Positions 22,894 through 32,863 are shown, counted from the stretch's first letter. The stretch: 43,187 nt of DNA from Heliocybe sulcata (GCA_004369045.1 ML213504.1:298416-341602); one strand, 5' to 3'. The notes: generated by a model from the letters alone, not told the origin. Numbers and translations are program-made.

Positions 22894-23375
22894 ATGGATC
22901 GCTCGTCCTATACCGCCTTGCCCGGCTCTCATGACGAGGAAGGCAAGCCGCTCTTCGTCTCTACCGACGAGACAGACGCACTGGAATTGCCTTTACCCCG
23001 CGAGTCGCGTGGCGCAGCAAAAGCCATATATATTCTCTGCACCCTGGTCGTGGTGCTGGCTGCTGCAAACCTGTTCGGCACTCTCTATGCGACGCGATTC
23101 AACCCAGGCATCCAGAAGGCAACCGAGGAACTGCCACACCCGGACATTTTTGCCGGACTTCCCAAAGTCCGCGTGAATTATACCAGTTCTCCCTTGAATG
23201 TTTCCATGGTATGTACTGCATTACTCTCACTCCCCATAACTGAGTAGCCCAGGACGTCCTCTACAGAAATCCCCGTGAATTTTTCTTGAAGTCGACTCGG
23301 ATCCCATCGGTCCTAACTCGGTGCAATGGGCTAGTTTTGTACTATCAGCTTGTATCTGCTACGTGGACATACTGA
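22894..23375 (+). CDS. Putative small type II membrane protein, possibly a truncated relative of the 26447-25459 gene
   Basis: ATG 22894 (MDRSSYTALPGSHDEEGKP; an in-frame ATG also lies at 22882) gives a polar N-terminus, one clear transmembrane segment (AIYILCTLVVVLAAANLFG) and a luminal part with HPDIFAGLPKV and two N-glycosylation sequons (NYTS, NVSM). An intron from 23209 (GTATGT) to 23252 (CAG) keeps frame and adds DVLYRNPREFFLKSTRI, ending at TGA 23373-23375, for about 145 residues. The layout and the HPxxxxxLxxV word resemble the N-terminal third of the conserved membrane protein at 26447-25459, whose C-terminal MERC and DFWQD parts are absent here. It could be a truncated paralogue or the start of a UstYa-type protein. 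No HxxHC motif is present, so I do not count it as UstYa. Confidence 0.45.
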
Positions 23376-23596
23376 AGCCTGAGTCAATATGTCCATTCAA
23401 TTCTACTGTTGTCAAAGCAGCCGAAGCCATGAAATGCAGATAGCCGGACATAAGTACATGCACAGACTTGACGAAACACAGTAGACCAAAGCTTGATAAC
23501 CAGAAATTATCTACCTTGAGCCATTCCAGCCATACATTGGCAAATACACGCATCAGGATGTGCACCTGTAAAGTACGAGCCTCATCGTACGTACTT

Positions 23597-24285
23597 CTAC
23601 TCTACTGTCCCATTCATCCGAAAGTTATATGTTTCCTTAAACTTCTCGTAGTTCCACTCCGTATACTCCCTAACTTGCTGCCAATCCTTGCATCTGTGAG
23701 TGACCCCGACCCCCGTCACGGCATTTGTGAGCCTGCCATCAGGCAACCTTTGCCGGTGACTGGCAGGTTCCAGAGTGACGTCGCTGCTGCATAGCACCAT
23801 TTGCCGCAGGTATATCAGACAGTGGTTCACATGTCCTGCGTCTATGAGCTGTAGATCGTTCCTCTTGATGAAGTAATGGCGCAAGGACCGCAGGCAATGC
23901 AGCTGGTGATACTGCGAGACGATGTAGTGCATCTTCTCTTGCTCTAGATAAATGAATCCCTCCCCTTGAGGAAGGATAGAGTCCCAATCTTCCTCGTCTG
24001 CGTCTAGCCCGAGCCTTTCTGACTTAATTGTTGTAAGGGCAGCAGGGCGGACGGGGACAGGGAACTTGACTAGTCCACTGTCATGAGTGTCTGAGGAAAC
24101 CATTGACGGCGTAAGCGTCCGACGTATAATTTAGTTTCGAGAGGCATACCAGATAAGACATTGCGCAAGTGTGTAATGGCTCCTATAGCATGAACTGCTA
24201 AGGAGATGAGGAGGCAGATGCCAGCGCAGAGTACCGCGGTTCGAGGGATTAATATGTAGCGAGGCAAGAAGTTCGAGCGCGCCAT
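23597..24285 (-). CDS. UstYa/DUF3328-family oxidase, copy 1
   Basis: Two exons, 24285-24150 and 24090-23597 (intron GTATGC...CTCAG, joining LRNVLS to DTHDSGLVKF), give 209 residues. A short cytosolic N-terminus is followed by one membrane anchor (TAVLCAGICLLISLAVHAIG). The luminal domain carries both family motifs: HxxHC in YHQLHCLRSLRHYF and again in GHVNHCLIYLRQMVLCSSD, followed by TLEPA and a C-terminal CKDW. UstYa-type proteins act in the secretory pathway and perform oxidative cyclisation, dehydrogenation or hydroxylation of peptides, mainly ribosomal ones. Both HxxHC motifs are intact, so activity is plausible. Confidence 0.88.
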
Positions 24286-24835
24286 TACAACTACAAGTGA
24301 CTAGTGAGGGTTTCTTGCTGCGAGAATGATTAATGAACGTTTGAACACTCGGAAACAGTGAGCGCACCTCCGAGGAGAACCACCACTGGCAGGTGAGCGC
24401 TGGCAGGGTGAGGGCCAAACCTGGGGGAAAACCATATCGACGGCTAATGCCACCCAAGAGAAGAGACCACGAGCCGGAGACCCTTGATCTTATCGATTAC
24501 CAGTCTCATCTGCGCGTTTTGCTGGAATGGCATGCGACGACATGCGACTGTGTACTGTTGGACGATGTTCGCCCTTGTTTGACTCGGGGATCAGCGCTTG
24601 CTCTCTGAGCTCGACCCTTGGGAGTCGATCATGGCAGCGTGAGATCCTGATCTGAGTTACTTTGAGATCTGCATCACATCTTGATTCATGGTTAATGATG
24701 ATCGGCGAGGAAGCATGTGCTTACATCCATTTACCTTCTTATATCCACTATGGGAAGAGACCGTGCCGGGACGCAGCATCAAGATCTGAGAAGATCCTAA
24801 CTTCCAAGCGCATTTCACCTCCTTCCATTTGGTCA
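24286..24835. other. Intergenic upstream of UstYa copy 1
   Basis: About 550 bp up to the hAT-like element. A + strand frame from 24448 (about 53 codons, containing ETLDLIDYQSHLRVLLEW and a DCVLLDDVRPCL run) looks protein-like but I cannot place it. Otherwise nothing. Confidence 0.35.
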
Positions 24836-24843
24836 TCTAGACA

Positions 24844-25351
24844 CAGTGTTGTGCCGGTTCGCAACTAGTTGGCCACGGTTTGCAGAACCGTCAACTCGGC
24901 AAACTAGTTGACGCTATTTTCGTAAACTGAACCGGACAACTGTGGCGCATGTGAGGTGACCGACGGTGGATAGCTCAAATTTTGCTGGGGAAACATACAT
25001 ACATATCTGATATCATGTGCTTAAACTACGACAGAGACCCTCTATCCTCGAGGCGGAGCAAAACATGGACATTCATTGTGTTGTCAGTATGTCCGTAGCG
25101 GCCACGGGTCATTTTGATGCTGTGATGGAAGCCTTCACGGCTCTTTGCGAACGGATTTTGGCACGGCTTTGTCAGTAATCTCAGCCACTTGAAATCCATA
25201 ATTGGTACTGTGAGCCCATAAGTGGTACTGTGAGAACAGTTCAGTTAACGGGAAAAGTGGTGCGAAAATTCCGGTTGTCCAAACCGTAGTCAACTAGTTC
25301 TACAGTATACGTGTCAACCGAACTGTACCATCGCGAACCGGCACAACACTG
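24844..25351. mobile_element. Non-autonomous hAT-like element (MITE), 508 bp
   Basis: The ends are perfect 19-bp inverted repeats: CAGTGTTGTGCCGGTTCGC at 24844-24862 and its reverse complement at 25333-25351. They are flanked by an identical 8-bp target duplication TCTAGACA at 24836-24843 and 25352-25359. An internal inverted pair, AACTAGTTG followed by ACGGTTTG, lies further in on both sides. An 8-bp duplication with CAGTG ends is diagnostic of the hAT superfamily. There is no transposase frame inside, so it depends on an element elsewhere. The exact TSD suggests a fairly recent insertion. Confidence 0.9.
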
Positions 25352-25458
25352 TCTAGACATGCAATGCGAACATTAACTCTCAGCCTCTTAGCGACTCAAT
25401 TATCGACCATCCAAGGACGTGCAGTGCGTTCGTGCTGCCGCTCATCGACATCTCCTGC

Positions 25459-26447
25459 CTAGCCGGAGAACGTCTGCTTTATGTAGATCCCTTCGGTAAT
25501 GTCCGTGTGAATAGAGCCCAGCATCGCAGAAGGTTGTGGTGCTGACCTTGAGCTGGGCGCAATCTCTGATCCTGCCAGAAGTCGACGATGCAGTTGCGCC
25601 CGACCCGCGGGCAACTCAATTCCAAGTTCAGAAGGTCCCCTGAAGGACAGTCGAACTCTCCATAGCTGTCATTGCCACCTGCAGAGAGCATCATGGTAGT
25701 GAGGAGGCGGCGGCGTCGAGGAGCCCTAGTCTGGCCACTGCGCAGGTACGGCCTCAGAGCGCCGGAAGTCTCAAGAAGCCAGACATCAACTTGGGTCGAC
25801 GAGGCAGAGTCGACAGAAGAGTCGACATTCTTGGTATCTCCAGGAATATTTGCGATAAGGGTACATCGTTCCATCGCATAGTCCCTGTACCGGTATTGAA
25901 GAATCGTAGAGACCTAGGACCTCATGTCAGAAGTCATGCAGAATACAGCTATCAAGTGCATACCTCCTTCGAAGCAACTATGCGGCGATTATCGGGATAA
26001 ACGCTACCCAAAGGAGTTCGCCATCCTTTCACATCCTCAGCTATTAGTCTTAGTGAATCCGACGTTCGGATTTGGAAGACTAATGCAGGAAAGTTTGTGA
26101 TGTCCGGGAACGAGTATGATACGTTCCCTAGTACTCTATCCAAGTTCATGTAGGTGCTCGGATGCCGCAAGTTGTGGGCTGCGCCTGCGTCGCGCTTGGC
26201 TGGGAATGTGAGGTAGCTCTCGGCAAGGACTATGATAGTGAGAAAGGACGAGCAAAGAGCCGCGATGCATGAGAGGTACAAGAGTCTCTTATTGACGCCT
26301 TAACACCGAACGTGAAAATTGGACAATATTCTCTATCACAGGACAGGACTAACCGAAGATCATCGAGTTCCTCGTCTCGTTCTCGGTGCCCCAATCTTGA
26401 GGCTCGTCGAAAGTCGGCAGTATATGATATTCCTGTGACTGGGGCAT
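25459..26447 (-). CDS. Conserved basidiomycete type II membrane protein of unknown function
   Basis: The exons join in frame: 26447 (MPQSQEYHILPTFDEPQDWG) to SMIFG|VNKR, then LYLSCIAALCSSFLTIIVLA (membrane anchor), HPSTYMNLDRVLGNVSYSFP, LGSVYPDNRRIVASKE|VSTI, MERCTLIANIP, TQVDVWLLE, CIVDFWQDQRLRPAQG and a last small exon IYIKQTFSG ending at 25459. The last intron is 25546-25491. I recognise the MERC / LDVW / C-VDFWQD layout from uncharacterised Agaricomycete proteins; no enzyme function is known to me. Topology is cytosolic N-terminus and luminal domain, the same compartment as the UstYa proteins next to it. Only the 5' exon was not visible as a long frame, and its ATG choice rests on the good splice to VNKR. 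Confidence 0.7.
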
Positions 26448-27094
26448 GTGCACGAGGCCCACGTCGGCTTGAGGTGTGGACGACACTATGCTGCTGGTGC
26501 TACTTAGTAGTAGATTGAAGGCCAAATGAAGTTCAAACTTCGCTCTCGTTCCTTAGAGTTCGAGACTGATGTCAGGGTTCAACGTTCAGCCTGACAGCAT
26601 CAGATCTGAACACGAGCGGCGTTCAAAGACCCATGGACGGCCTCGGACCCGAACTCGGACCCGACGGCACCGCCCCACGAATCATGATATCGCGTGACAC
26701 ATGATCGATGATCGTTTCGCCACTGCTTCTGGCACGGTACGGTGCTCCAGCTTTAATTTCTGAATCTTGTTCGCAATATGAATGTATGAGGCAGTCACCG
26801 GTCCCAGCTTTTGGCCGCCGCTCTAAAGTTAGAAGGTCTTCTCTTCTGTCACCGATATAGGGCCTGGCCAATGACAGAGGAATCGCGAAGATGCGGTTAT
26901 CTCGGATTTATAGTGTGCTCTGGCGTACCACAGCACTAAGCCCTTTCACGAGGAACCTCCCTGTAGTCTCGAGGCTCGCCCTGACCATCCTGCCAGCTGC
27001 TTTCCTCCCAGGAAGGTTCGTATGCTCCCTCATCTCCGAGATTCAGTCTCCAATGAAATGCGTTGACAGATCCTGTGCATCCTCCAACATCGAC
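26448..27094. other. Gap between divergent genes
   Basis: About 650 bp that should hold the promoters of the conserved membrane protein gene (-) and the first S33 peptidase gene (+). An in-frame upstream ATG at 26891 would add 68 residues to the peptidase, with a hydrophobic, basic leader (RLALTILPAAFLPG), so part of this gap may be coding. Confidence 0.4.
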
Positions 27095-28029
27095 ATGCCA
27101 GGTACCGCTTCTCCAGCCGTTGAAGGGTTCGCGCCATTCTCGCATAGCGGCGAATCATTCCAGACCTATTACAAGGTTTTTGGCGATCTGAAGACTCGTA
27201 CCCGTGCTCCTTTGATCGCACTGCATGGCGGTCCTGGTCTTGTACACGACTACCTCGTGCCCTTCGCCGATCTCACTAGCAAGAATGATATCCCAGTCAT
27301 ACTCTACGATCAGCTAGGTAACGGGAGATCCACACATCTCAAGGATAAACCTCCCACGTTTTGGACTGTGGACCTGTTCATCGATGAGCTCGTCAACCTT
27401 ATCAATCACCTGGGAGTCCACGACGGATTCAACCTCGTGGGACATTCGTGGGGCGGTATATTGGCCTCGGAGTTTGAAGTGCGCAGGCAGCCAGAGGGTC
27501 TGAAGCATATGATATTGACGGACTCTCTCGCGGCATCCAGCCTGTGGAACAAGGCAAACGGAGAGCTTTGGCAGGCTTTCCCAGATGACGTGAAGGCTGG
27601 CATGGCGGCTGGCATGTCTGACCCCAAAGCGTTCCACGCTGCACTACTTCACTTCCATGCCACGCATGGATGCACTGTCCGTCCTTTCCCCAAGGAGTAT
27701 ACAGACACATTGGACCAAGTATTCGGAGAGAAAGGCGATCCCACTGTCGCAATGTCGCCGTAAGTGCAGCTCAGATAGCTGTCAAAATTTCCTGACGGTC
27801 GTACAGAGTCTTGAAAGATTGGACGATTATCGACCGCCTGCACCTTGTCAGGGTGCCCACATTCGTTATCAACGGTGCTAACGACATCTCCAAGGATTAC
27901 GTCGTTGCGCCGTTCTTTGAGAAGATACAGAAGGTTAAATGGGTTACCTTCCAGAAATCTACCCATTCCCCTTTCTGGGAAGAGAGGGAGAAGTACATGC
28001 AGCTCGTGGGGGACTTTTTAGCATTGTAG
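27095..28029 (+). CDS. S33 serine peptidase, proline-iminopeptidase-like, copy 1
   Basis: Exons 27095-27759 and 27807-28029 (GTAAGT...TACAG, joining MSP to VLKDW) give 295 residues, the usual size for fungal members. The family start (MPGT...VEGFAPFSHSGESFQTYYKVFG) is why I prefer ATG 27095 over 26891. The oxyanion motif HGGPG lies at about residue 44, nucleophile GHSWGG with Ser at about 118, the acid in NGANDISKDY and the His in STHSPFWEE, so the triad is complete. Enzymes of this group release N-terminal Pro or other residues from peptides and are usually cytosolic. In a peptide-product cluster they could trim a leader or core; that is inference. Copy 2 (31852-32863) has the same single intron at the same codon and a second exon of identical length (223 nt). 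Confidence 0.88.
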
Positions 28030-28949
28030 TGAGGGGGCGCCGATACGGAAGTGATGTTCACAGTGTATTAGTCGGTTGTACTGAATCCTGCTCTTATAGC
28101 GAGGCGAATATCTTAGCATCTCTTGTAACTGACGCTGTGACAGATCTCGGGGAATAGCTTGCCGAAGCAGTATTCGACTCCCGTATGATATAGTCATATT
28201 GCGTGTGGCTAACCTGCAATCTCTTGCATAACTAGTCGACAGAAGTACTGGTCGAATGAAACAATGCGAACTCACCTGTCTTAGTATGCTTCATCATCAG
28301 ATACGGCAATAAGCACCACGCTCCCCGATTATTCTTCAGGATATATGTGTACAGTGTAGCCCTTAATCCGCGTCATATCCTCATGCAAAGTCAAGGCGGA
28401 CCGAAGGTTGTAATTGACTAGATACCGCCATACGAACGCCTGTCCTATATCGAGAGACGCCTGAGTGCTACAAGCCGTTGAGGACAACAGACTCACAACA
28501 GTTAGTCATATGAAGCCTCATTAAATTTATTTTCGCTCAGTCTCTCGTACGTAGCGCACGGGTGCCATATATTTTATCAAAATTGCCTAAAATCTCGTGT
28601 CGGTGCGTAAGTGTACAGCGACTCCTTAAGGCAATGCTACGTTACAGGCTTGAAATGGCTGCTGAGGCACGACTTCGGACTGCGTTCGATTCAGCGACGG
28701 AACTGTTGCTACCCATGTGGCCGCTGCCAGGCGAACTTAAACGCGTGCGCGCGCGCTTTACACCATATATCAAGAGCTTAGTCATAAGACTCAGTCAATA
28801 TCATACACCCATTTAATCTCATAGACAGTCAAAACGGCGTCATTAATCCATTCATCCCCAGTCGAATGCATGACCTAGGCTTGACCATCTGGACACAAGA
28901 AGTCAGAATATTGCAGCCTGGAAGACTTGAGAGATTACGTGTACCACCT
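28030..28949. other. Intergenic, no gene recognised
   Basis: About 920 bp between the convergent S33 copy 1 and the small peptide gene. A + strand frame at 28562-28816 has no recognisable features. A GTGAGT-like donor can be read on the minus strand near 28280, but no credible exons surround it. Confidence 0.4.
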
Positions 28950-29172
28950 TCAGAAGCACAGAGCCAGGCCAGGCCCGGTTATCTCCAGTTCACGTTTCTT
29001 TGCGATATCATCCGCGTCGCAATCCACTTCGTCCACTGAGGAGGGAGAATTAATAAGATTATACGAGAATTAATTCATTCGCAACAGCCTTGCCTGGACC
29101 GTGCGGTAAGGGCACTGCTATGACTTGCATAGCAAGAAGGGTGACAAAGAGGACGGCGAGAGCACGGCGCAT
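28950..29172 (-). CDS. Candidate secreted RiPP precursor peptide (signal peptide + Kex2 site + short C-terminal core)
   Basis: ATG 29172 begins MRRALAVLFVTLLAMQVIA, a textbook signal peptide with a likely cut before VPLPH. Exon 1 can end at 29094 with a GC donor (CCAG|GCAAGG) or at 29100 with a GT donor; both reach the CTCAG acceptor at 29037-29036 and both give the same frame. Exon 2 (29035-28950) reads VDEVDCDADDIA, then Lys-Lys-Arg, then ELEITGPGLALCF and a stop. The product is 54 (or 52) residues: acidic pro-region, dibasic Kex2-type site, 13-residue tail. The last six residues follow Gly-Leu-x-Leu-x-Phe. Upstream is a CT-rich leader and a weak CATAAAG box at about 29254. The gene sits between the S33 and UstYa genes. 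It is too short for normal gene calling. It could instead be an ordinary small secreted protein or a chance frame; transcript evidence is lacking. Confidence 0.55.
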
Positions 29173-30095
29173 TGTGAAGTAAAGTGGAACGAAGACTGAG
29201 CGAGGGGGGGGGGGCTGAATAGTGAGCGGACGATAGCGGACATTTGCGTCTTTATGCCCGACCCATGTACTGGCGTTCCACGGTCCTGACGTATCAGCAT
29301 GGTGCCGGCTGCAACATCAGCTGGCCCGTGCACAACCAAACTTGCAAGGGCCGCAGGATCAATGCCTCCAAAACAACATCTGGTCCCTGGATCAGGCTAA
29401 CCTCCCGGTTCATTCAACACCAGGCAGTCATGAAGCCGCATTATCCCCTATATCAACGGGCAGATAAGGCATTATGCATTTATAACTTGCGTGTGGAGCG
29501 TTCCTTACCGGAAAGCACGATGGCATAGCTAATAACAGCGCTCAGCTCTCAGCGCTCAAGTTCAAGTACAGCTTCCGGCTTCGGCCAACTCCGGCGAAGG
29601 TGTGCTCGGACAAAAAGCCGCGCTCCCCCGAGTACCAGGATCGCATTGTTATATTATTGAGTCGAATACGCCGTAGAAGGCATTGCGCTCTCCCGTTCCC
29701 TCCAGGCGATCGGTAGCTCGAGTATAGTGCAATCTGGGACGTCAGCTGGGTTGATCGTACCCGAGAACGCGGCGTCCGACGACACCGCGATCTCGGCGGC
29801 TCAGCGCTCTGTACGTTCGCGTTATCACCAAATTCCTCGACAAAGTTAACTGTGTGATATCCACAGTTGTTCCCAATACGATTGCGGTCCTTCGGCCGTA
29901 GCCTGGCTCAAGTCGATACTCTGGCCATCCAAGAAGTTGTCCTAGCAGTCCTATAGTAAAGAGGTGCTGGTGCATTCTGCCAGTCCAGGGATTCATGCGT
30001 ATGAAGCTGATATCCCGAGCTTAGAGAAGCCAGAGATTATCTTCAAGTCCACTCAAACGAAATATCGTGATTTCACCGGGTAAGCATACTCTGAA
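29173..30095. other. Promoter side of the peptide gene and UstYa copy 2; otherwise no gene
   Basis: About 920 bp between divergent genes. There is a run of ten or more G (29205-29214; C on the peptide gene's strand) in its leader. A protein-like + strand run near 29815-29906 (YVRVITKFLDKVNCVISTVV) ends in TAG and has no partner exons that I can find. Confidence 0.4.
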
Positions 30096-30827
30096 ATGGT
30101 CGATGAACGGCGGTTTGAACTGATGGTATATGTAGGGTGCGGCATACTCATGAAGTACATCTTAGTTGGCATGCTGGTGCTTTTCGTTGCAAGCACCACG
30201 TTCTCGATCAAGCTCCATTGGGGTACTGCGGTTACAGCACCTGTCGGGCAGCTTGCAGCATCCGATATGCACGGTAGGTCTAAGGCCATGTGAATGAAGG
30301 CGATCACTAGTACTAACTAAACGACGCTGCAAGGGTCCTTTGAGTATGAACTCGCAAACACCTGGGTTATAGCCCCACTAGATCCAGTATTCATGGCCCA
30401 CGAGGACAGCGTACATTACGACGTCGATACGCCGGCTGGGATTGCGGAATGGAACGCTACCTTGCCAAGCGGAGGGGCCGTGGTACATCTAGGACAAAGT
30501 TTTCGTCCGTTCACTCTGTCGCTGTTTCATCAGCTCAGATGCCTGAACATCGTTCGAGATTGGTTGACCTCCGGTCGTCCAGGAGGAGCACTGGAAGAGG
30601 AAAGGCCTAAGGCTGACTTGCCGTTGGCAAGGCACTGCATGAACTACTTACGACAAATGGTTCTGTGCAGGGCTGATCTGACCCTCGAGCCTGTACGGTC
30701 TCCCACAGGAGCAGCTAGGACAGTGTCGGAAGTACTGCATAAGTGCCATGATTGGGCGCCGATCTACGAAGAAGCTGAGAGGAACTATGCAGAATATCAA
30801 ACAGCTGTGCTGTCCCCGGAAGCGTAG
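30096..30827 (+). CDS. UstYa/DUF3328-family protein, copy 2, with variant HxxHC motifs
   Basis: Exons 30096-30273 and 30334-30827 (GTAGGT...TGCAAG, branch-like CTAAC) give 223 residues. The membrane anchor is ILVGMLVLFVASTTFSI. The luminal part keeps the family frame: EDSVHYDVDTPAGIAEWNAT, LPSGGAVVHLG, then FHQLRCLNIVRDW and LARHCMNYLRQMVLCRADLTLEP. Both HxxHC motifs have lost one His: the first reads H-Q-L-R-C, the second L-A-R-H-C. The other three copies in the cluster keep both. This copy may therefore be a non-catalytic partner or have a different activity; several dikaritin pathways use UstYa proteins in pairs. It is convergent with copy 3, only 17 bp apart. Confidence 0.85.
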
Positions 30828-30844
30828 ACTATCCTAAATAGCCA

Positions 30845-31603
30845 TTACATTACTGTGGAATGAGACCAACGATAGTAGTCCTCATCCATCACCGGGTACA
30901 CCGAGCTCCAGTCTCTACAGACGTGCATCGACCCCTCTCCCTCCACCGAGAAATCCTTCTCTTCAAAATCACCAGGCTCGAGTGTCAAGTCTGGTGAACA
31001 AAGGATATTCTGCCTAAGATAGTTCAGGCAGTGCTTGATGTGCGCGCGTGATGCAATATGGGCCTTTCCAAATGCTAGGTTGAGCATACGAAGACAGTGA
31101 AGTTCATGGAACATCGAAACGGAGAACAATCGGTCGTCTGGTCCTAGCCGCACGTATCCGTATCCGGCAGATGATAGCGCATCCCATTCAGTATCTGAGT
31201 CGGGGCCCAGCAGGGGATAATGGACAGTTTCCTCCGTGATTAAGGCCACGAGTGATAAATCTCCATCTGGCAGCGGCAAGGACATCGGATGGTCATGCCC
31301 GACGTATGCTAGGGCGACGCGTTACAAGTCTAATCACATGGAGGACGGACTCGGAACTTACAGTATTCGCGCAGCGTCTTGGATTGCGAGAGACGCTCTC
31401 GAACTTGGGAGGCGACATATGCGATATTCACGCCACTCGCGACCAAGAGGAGGAAAGCCAAGGCGTTGGAATAATGCATAAAATGTTCAGGCCACTGGAA
31501 TAGGACAAGAGAGCGGTCTGAGTCCGTGAACTCCGTACGTGTGCCAACCACGAATCCGTGGGCGCACCGTCATGTATGCGCTGTGCGAGTTAATATCCGG
31601 CAT
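30845..31603 (-). CDS. UstYa/DUF3328-family oxidase, copy 3
   Basis: The last exon (31308-30845) joins through an intron GTAAGT...CCTAG (31361-31309) to an anchor exon ending REY|SYVGHDHPMSLPLPDG. The anchor is YSNALAFLLLVASGVNIAYV. Both motifs are intact: MFHELHCLRMLNLAF and AHIKHCLNYLRQNILCSPD, then TLEPG and VCRDW. The start is unsure. ATG 31479 gives a very short N-terminus (193 residues); an upstream exon from ATG 31603 (MPDINSHSAYMT) with a weak GTGCGC donor would give 210, closer to its paralogues. I give the longer span. It is divergent from S33 copy 2, so a shared promoter region of about 250 bp is likely. Confidence 0.82.
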
Positions 31604-31770
31604 TTGCCTGTTACGCCGCCCACACACTTTGAACCGGTAGATCGGTAGCACCTGCATGACTTCTGCTCTGGCCCCGTGGCATATGCGATACACCTTCGCA
31701 GTTCAGTTGTCCATTCCATGCCCGAACGCGGTGAACGAACGACGTGCTGCCACAACGACCATGTTATGCA

Positions 31771-31780
31771 TATATATATA
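31771..31780 (+). promoter_or_regulatory. TATA-box candidate for S33 copy 2
   Basis: A TATATATATA run lies 72 bp before the preferred ATG (31852). It is also only 9 bp before an in-frame ATG at 31789, which argues against that earlier start. Confidence 0.45.
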
Positions 31781-31851
31781 CAGTACTCATGCTATCCCTT
31801 CAAGTTGCTCCCAGCCAGAACCTCAGGCTCTTTGTATATAGCCGCTCCGGA

Positions 31852-32863
31852 ATGCCGTTCAAGTTTCGAAGCGACACTAAGCTCGCAACCTTTCTCGCGT
31901 CTCTGCCCTGTTTCCGCCGCACTAAGGCGATTTCAGATCCCGTACGTGAAGGATTCATATCCTTCCCGTATATGGGAGAGCGCTATCAAACATACTACAA
32001 ATGCTTTGGGGAGCCCAAAGGCAGTGCCCGTCCACCCCTTGTTGTTCTCCACGGGGGTCCCGGACTGGTCCACAATTATCTCATCCCTTTGGCCGATCTC
32101 ACCGATATCGCGGACATCCCTGTCATCCTCTACGACCAGGTGGGAAACGGCCGTTCGACACATCTGAGGGACAAGCCCACCTCCTTCTGGACTATCGAGC
32201 TCTTTATCGAAGAACTCCTCAATTTACTAAGGTACTTCGGGATCGAGAGCTCCTTCAACCTCCTGGGCCATTCTTGGGGGGGAGCCCTCGCATCAGAGTT
32301 CGAGATCAGAAGGCAGCCTGCAGGGCTGAGACATCTGATCCTCACGAATTCGTTGGCTTCATCTACATCATGGAGTCGAGCAAACGCCGAACTTCTTCGT
32401 TTCTTCCCAGAGACAGTCAGGGAAGGGATGAATTCGGGGATGACGGACCCGAGTGGGTTTTACGCGGCGTTGTCAGCTTTCCACGAGGTGCATGGGTGTA
32501 GGCAGAGACCTCTTCCGCAAGAATACATCTACACCCTTGATCAAGTGTTCAGAGAAGGTGGCGATCCTACCGTGGCTGCGGCTCCGTAAGTGATCTGGTA
32601 TGCTCCATCTATGTGTTCGACCTATTCATACCCTCATCAGCATACTGAAAGACTGGTCTATTGTCGACAAGCTGGACCGCGTGCGCGTTCCTACCTTGGT
32701 CATCAACGGGCGGTACGATATCTCCCAGGATTTTGTTGTTTCCCCGTTCTTCCAGCGAATCAAGTCAGTCAAATGGATTACCTTTGAACTCTCAAGCCAT
32801 TCACCTTTCTGGGAGGAAAAGGAGAAGTATATGCAAACTGTTGATATGTTTCTGCGATCCTGA
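31852..32863 (+). CDS. S33 serine peptidase, proline-iminopeptidase-like, copy 2
   Basis: Exons 31852-32585 and 32641-32863 (GTAAGT...ATCAG, joining AAP to ILKDW) give 318 residues. The domain begins at VREGFISFPYMGERYQTYYK. HGGPG (in VVLHGGPGLVHNYL), nucleophile GHSWGG, acid in NGRYDISQDF and His in SSHSPFWEE are all present. About 22 more residues precede the domain than in copy 1. An in-frame ATG at 31744 or 31789 would lengthen it further, but the TATA run at 31771 makes this unlikely. Paralogue of 27095-28029 with the same intron position and phase; the pair probably arose by duplication inside the cluster. Confidence 0.88.

Noticed and set aside
22894-23375. Calling this a fifth UstYa gene
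   Set aside because: No HxxHC motif is present, and the sequence after the anchor resembles the 26447-25459 family more than DUF3328.
24448-24608. A 53-codon + strand frame (ETLDLIDYQSHLRVLLEW...)
   Set aside because: It looks protein-like, but no partner exons, family or start context could be supported.
27014-27763. Long minus-strand frames across both S33 genes
   Set aside because: They are antisense shadows of well-conserved peptidase exons.
28950-29172. Reading the small peptide as a mating pheromone precursor, because it is short and ends near a Cys
   Set aside because: It has a hydrophobic N-terminal signal peptide, which pheromone precursors lack, and the C-terminus (LCF) is not a CaaX box.
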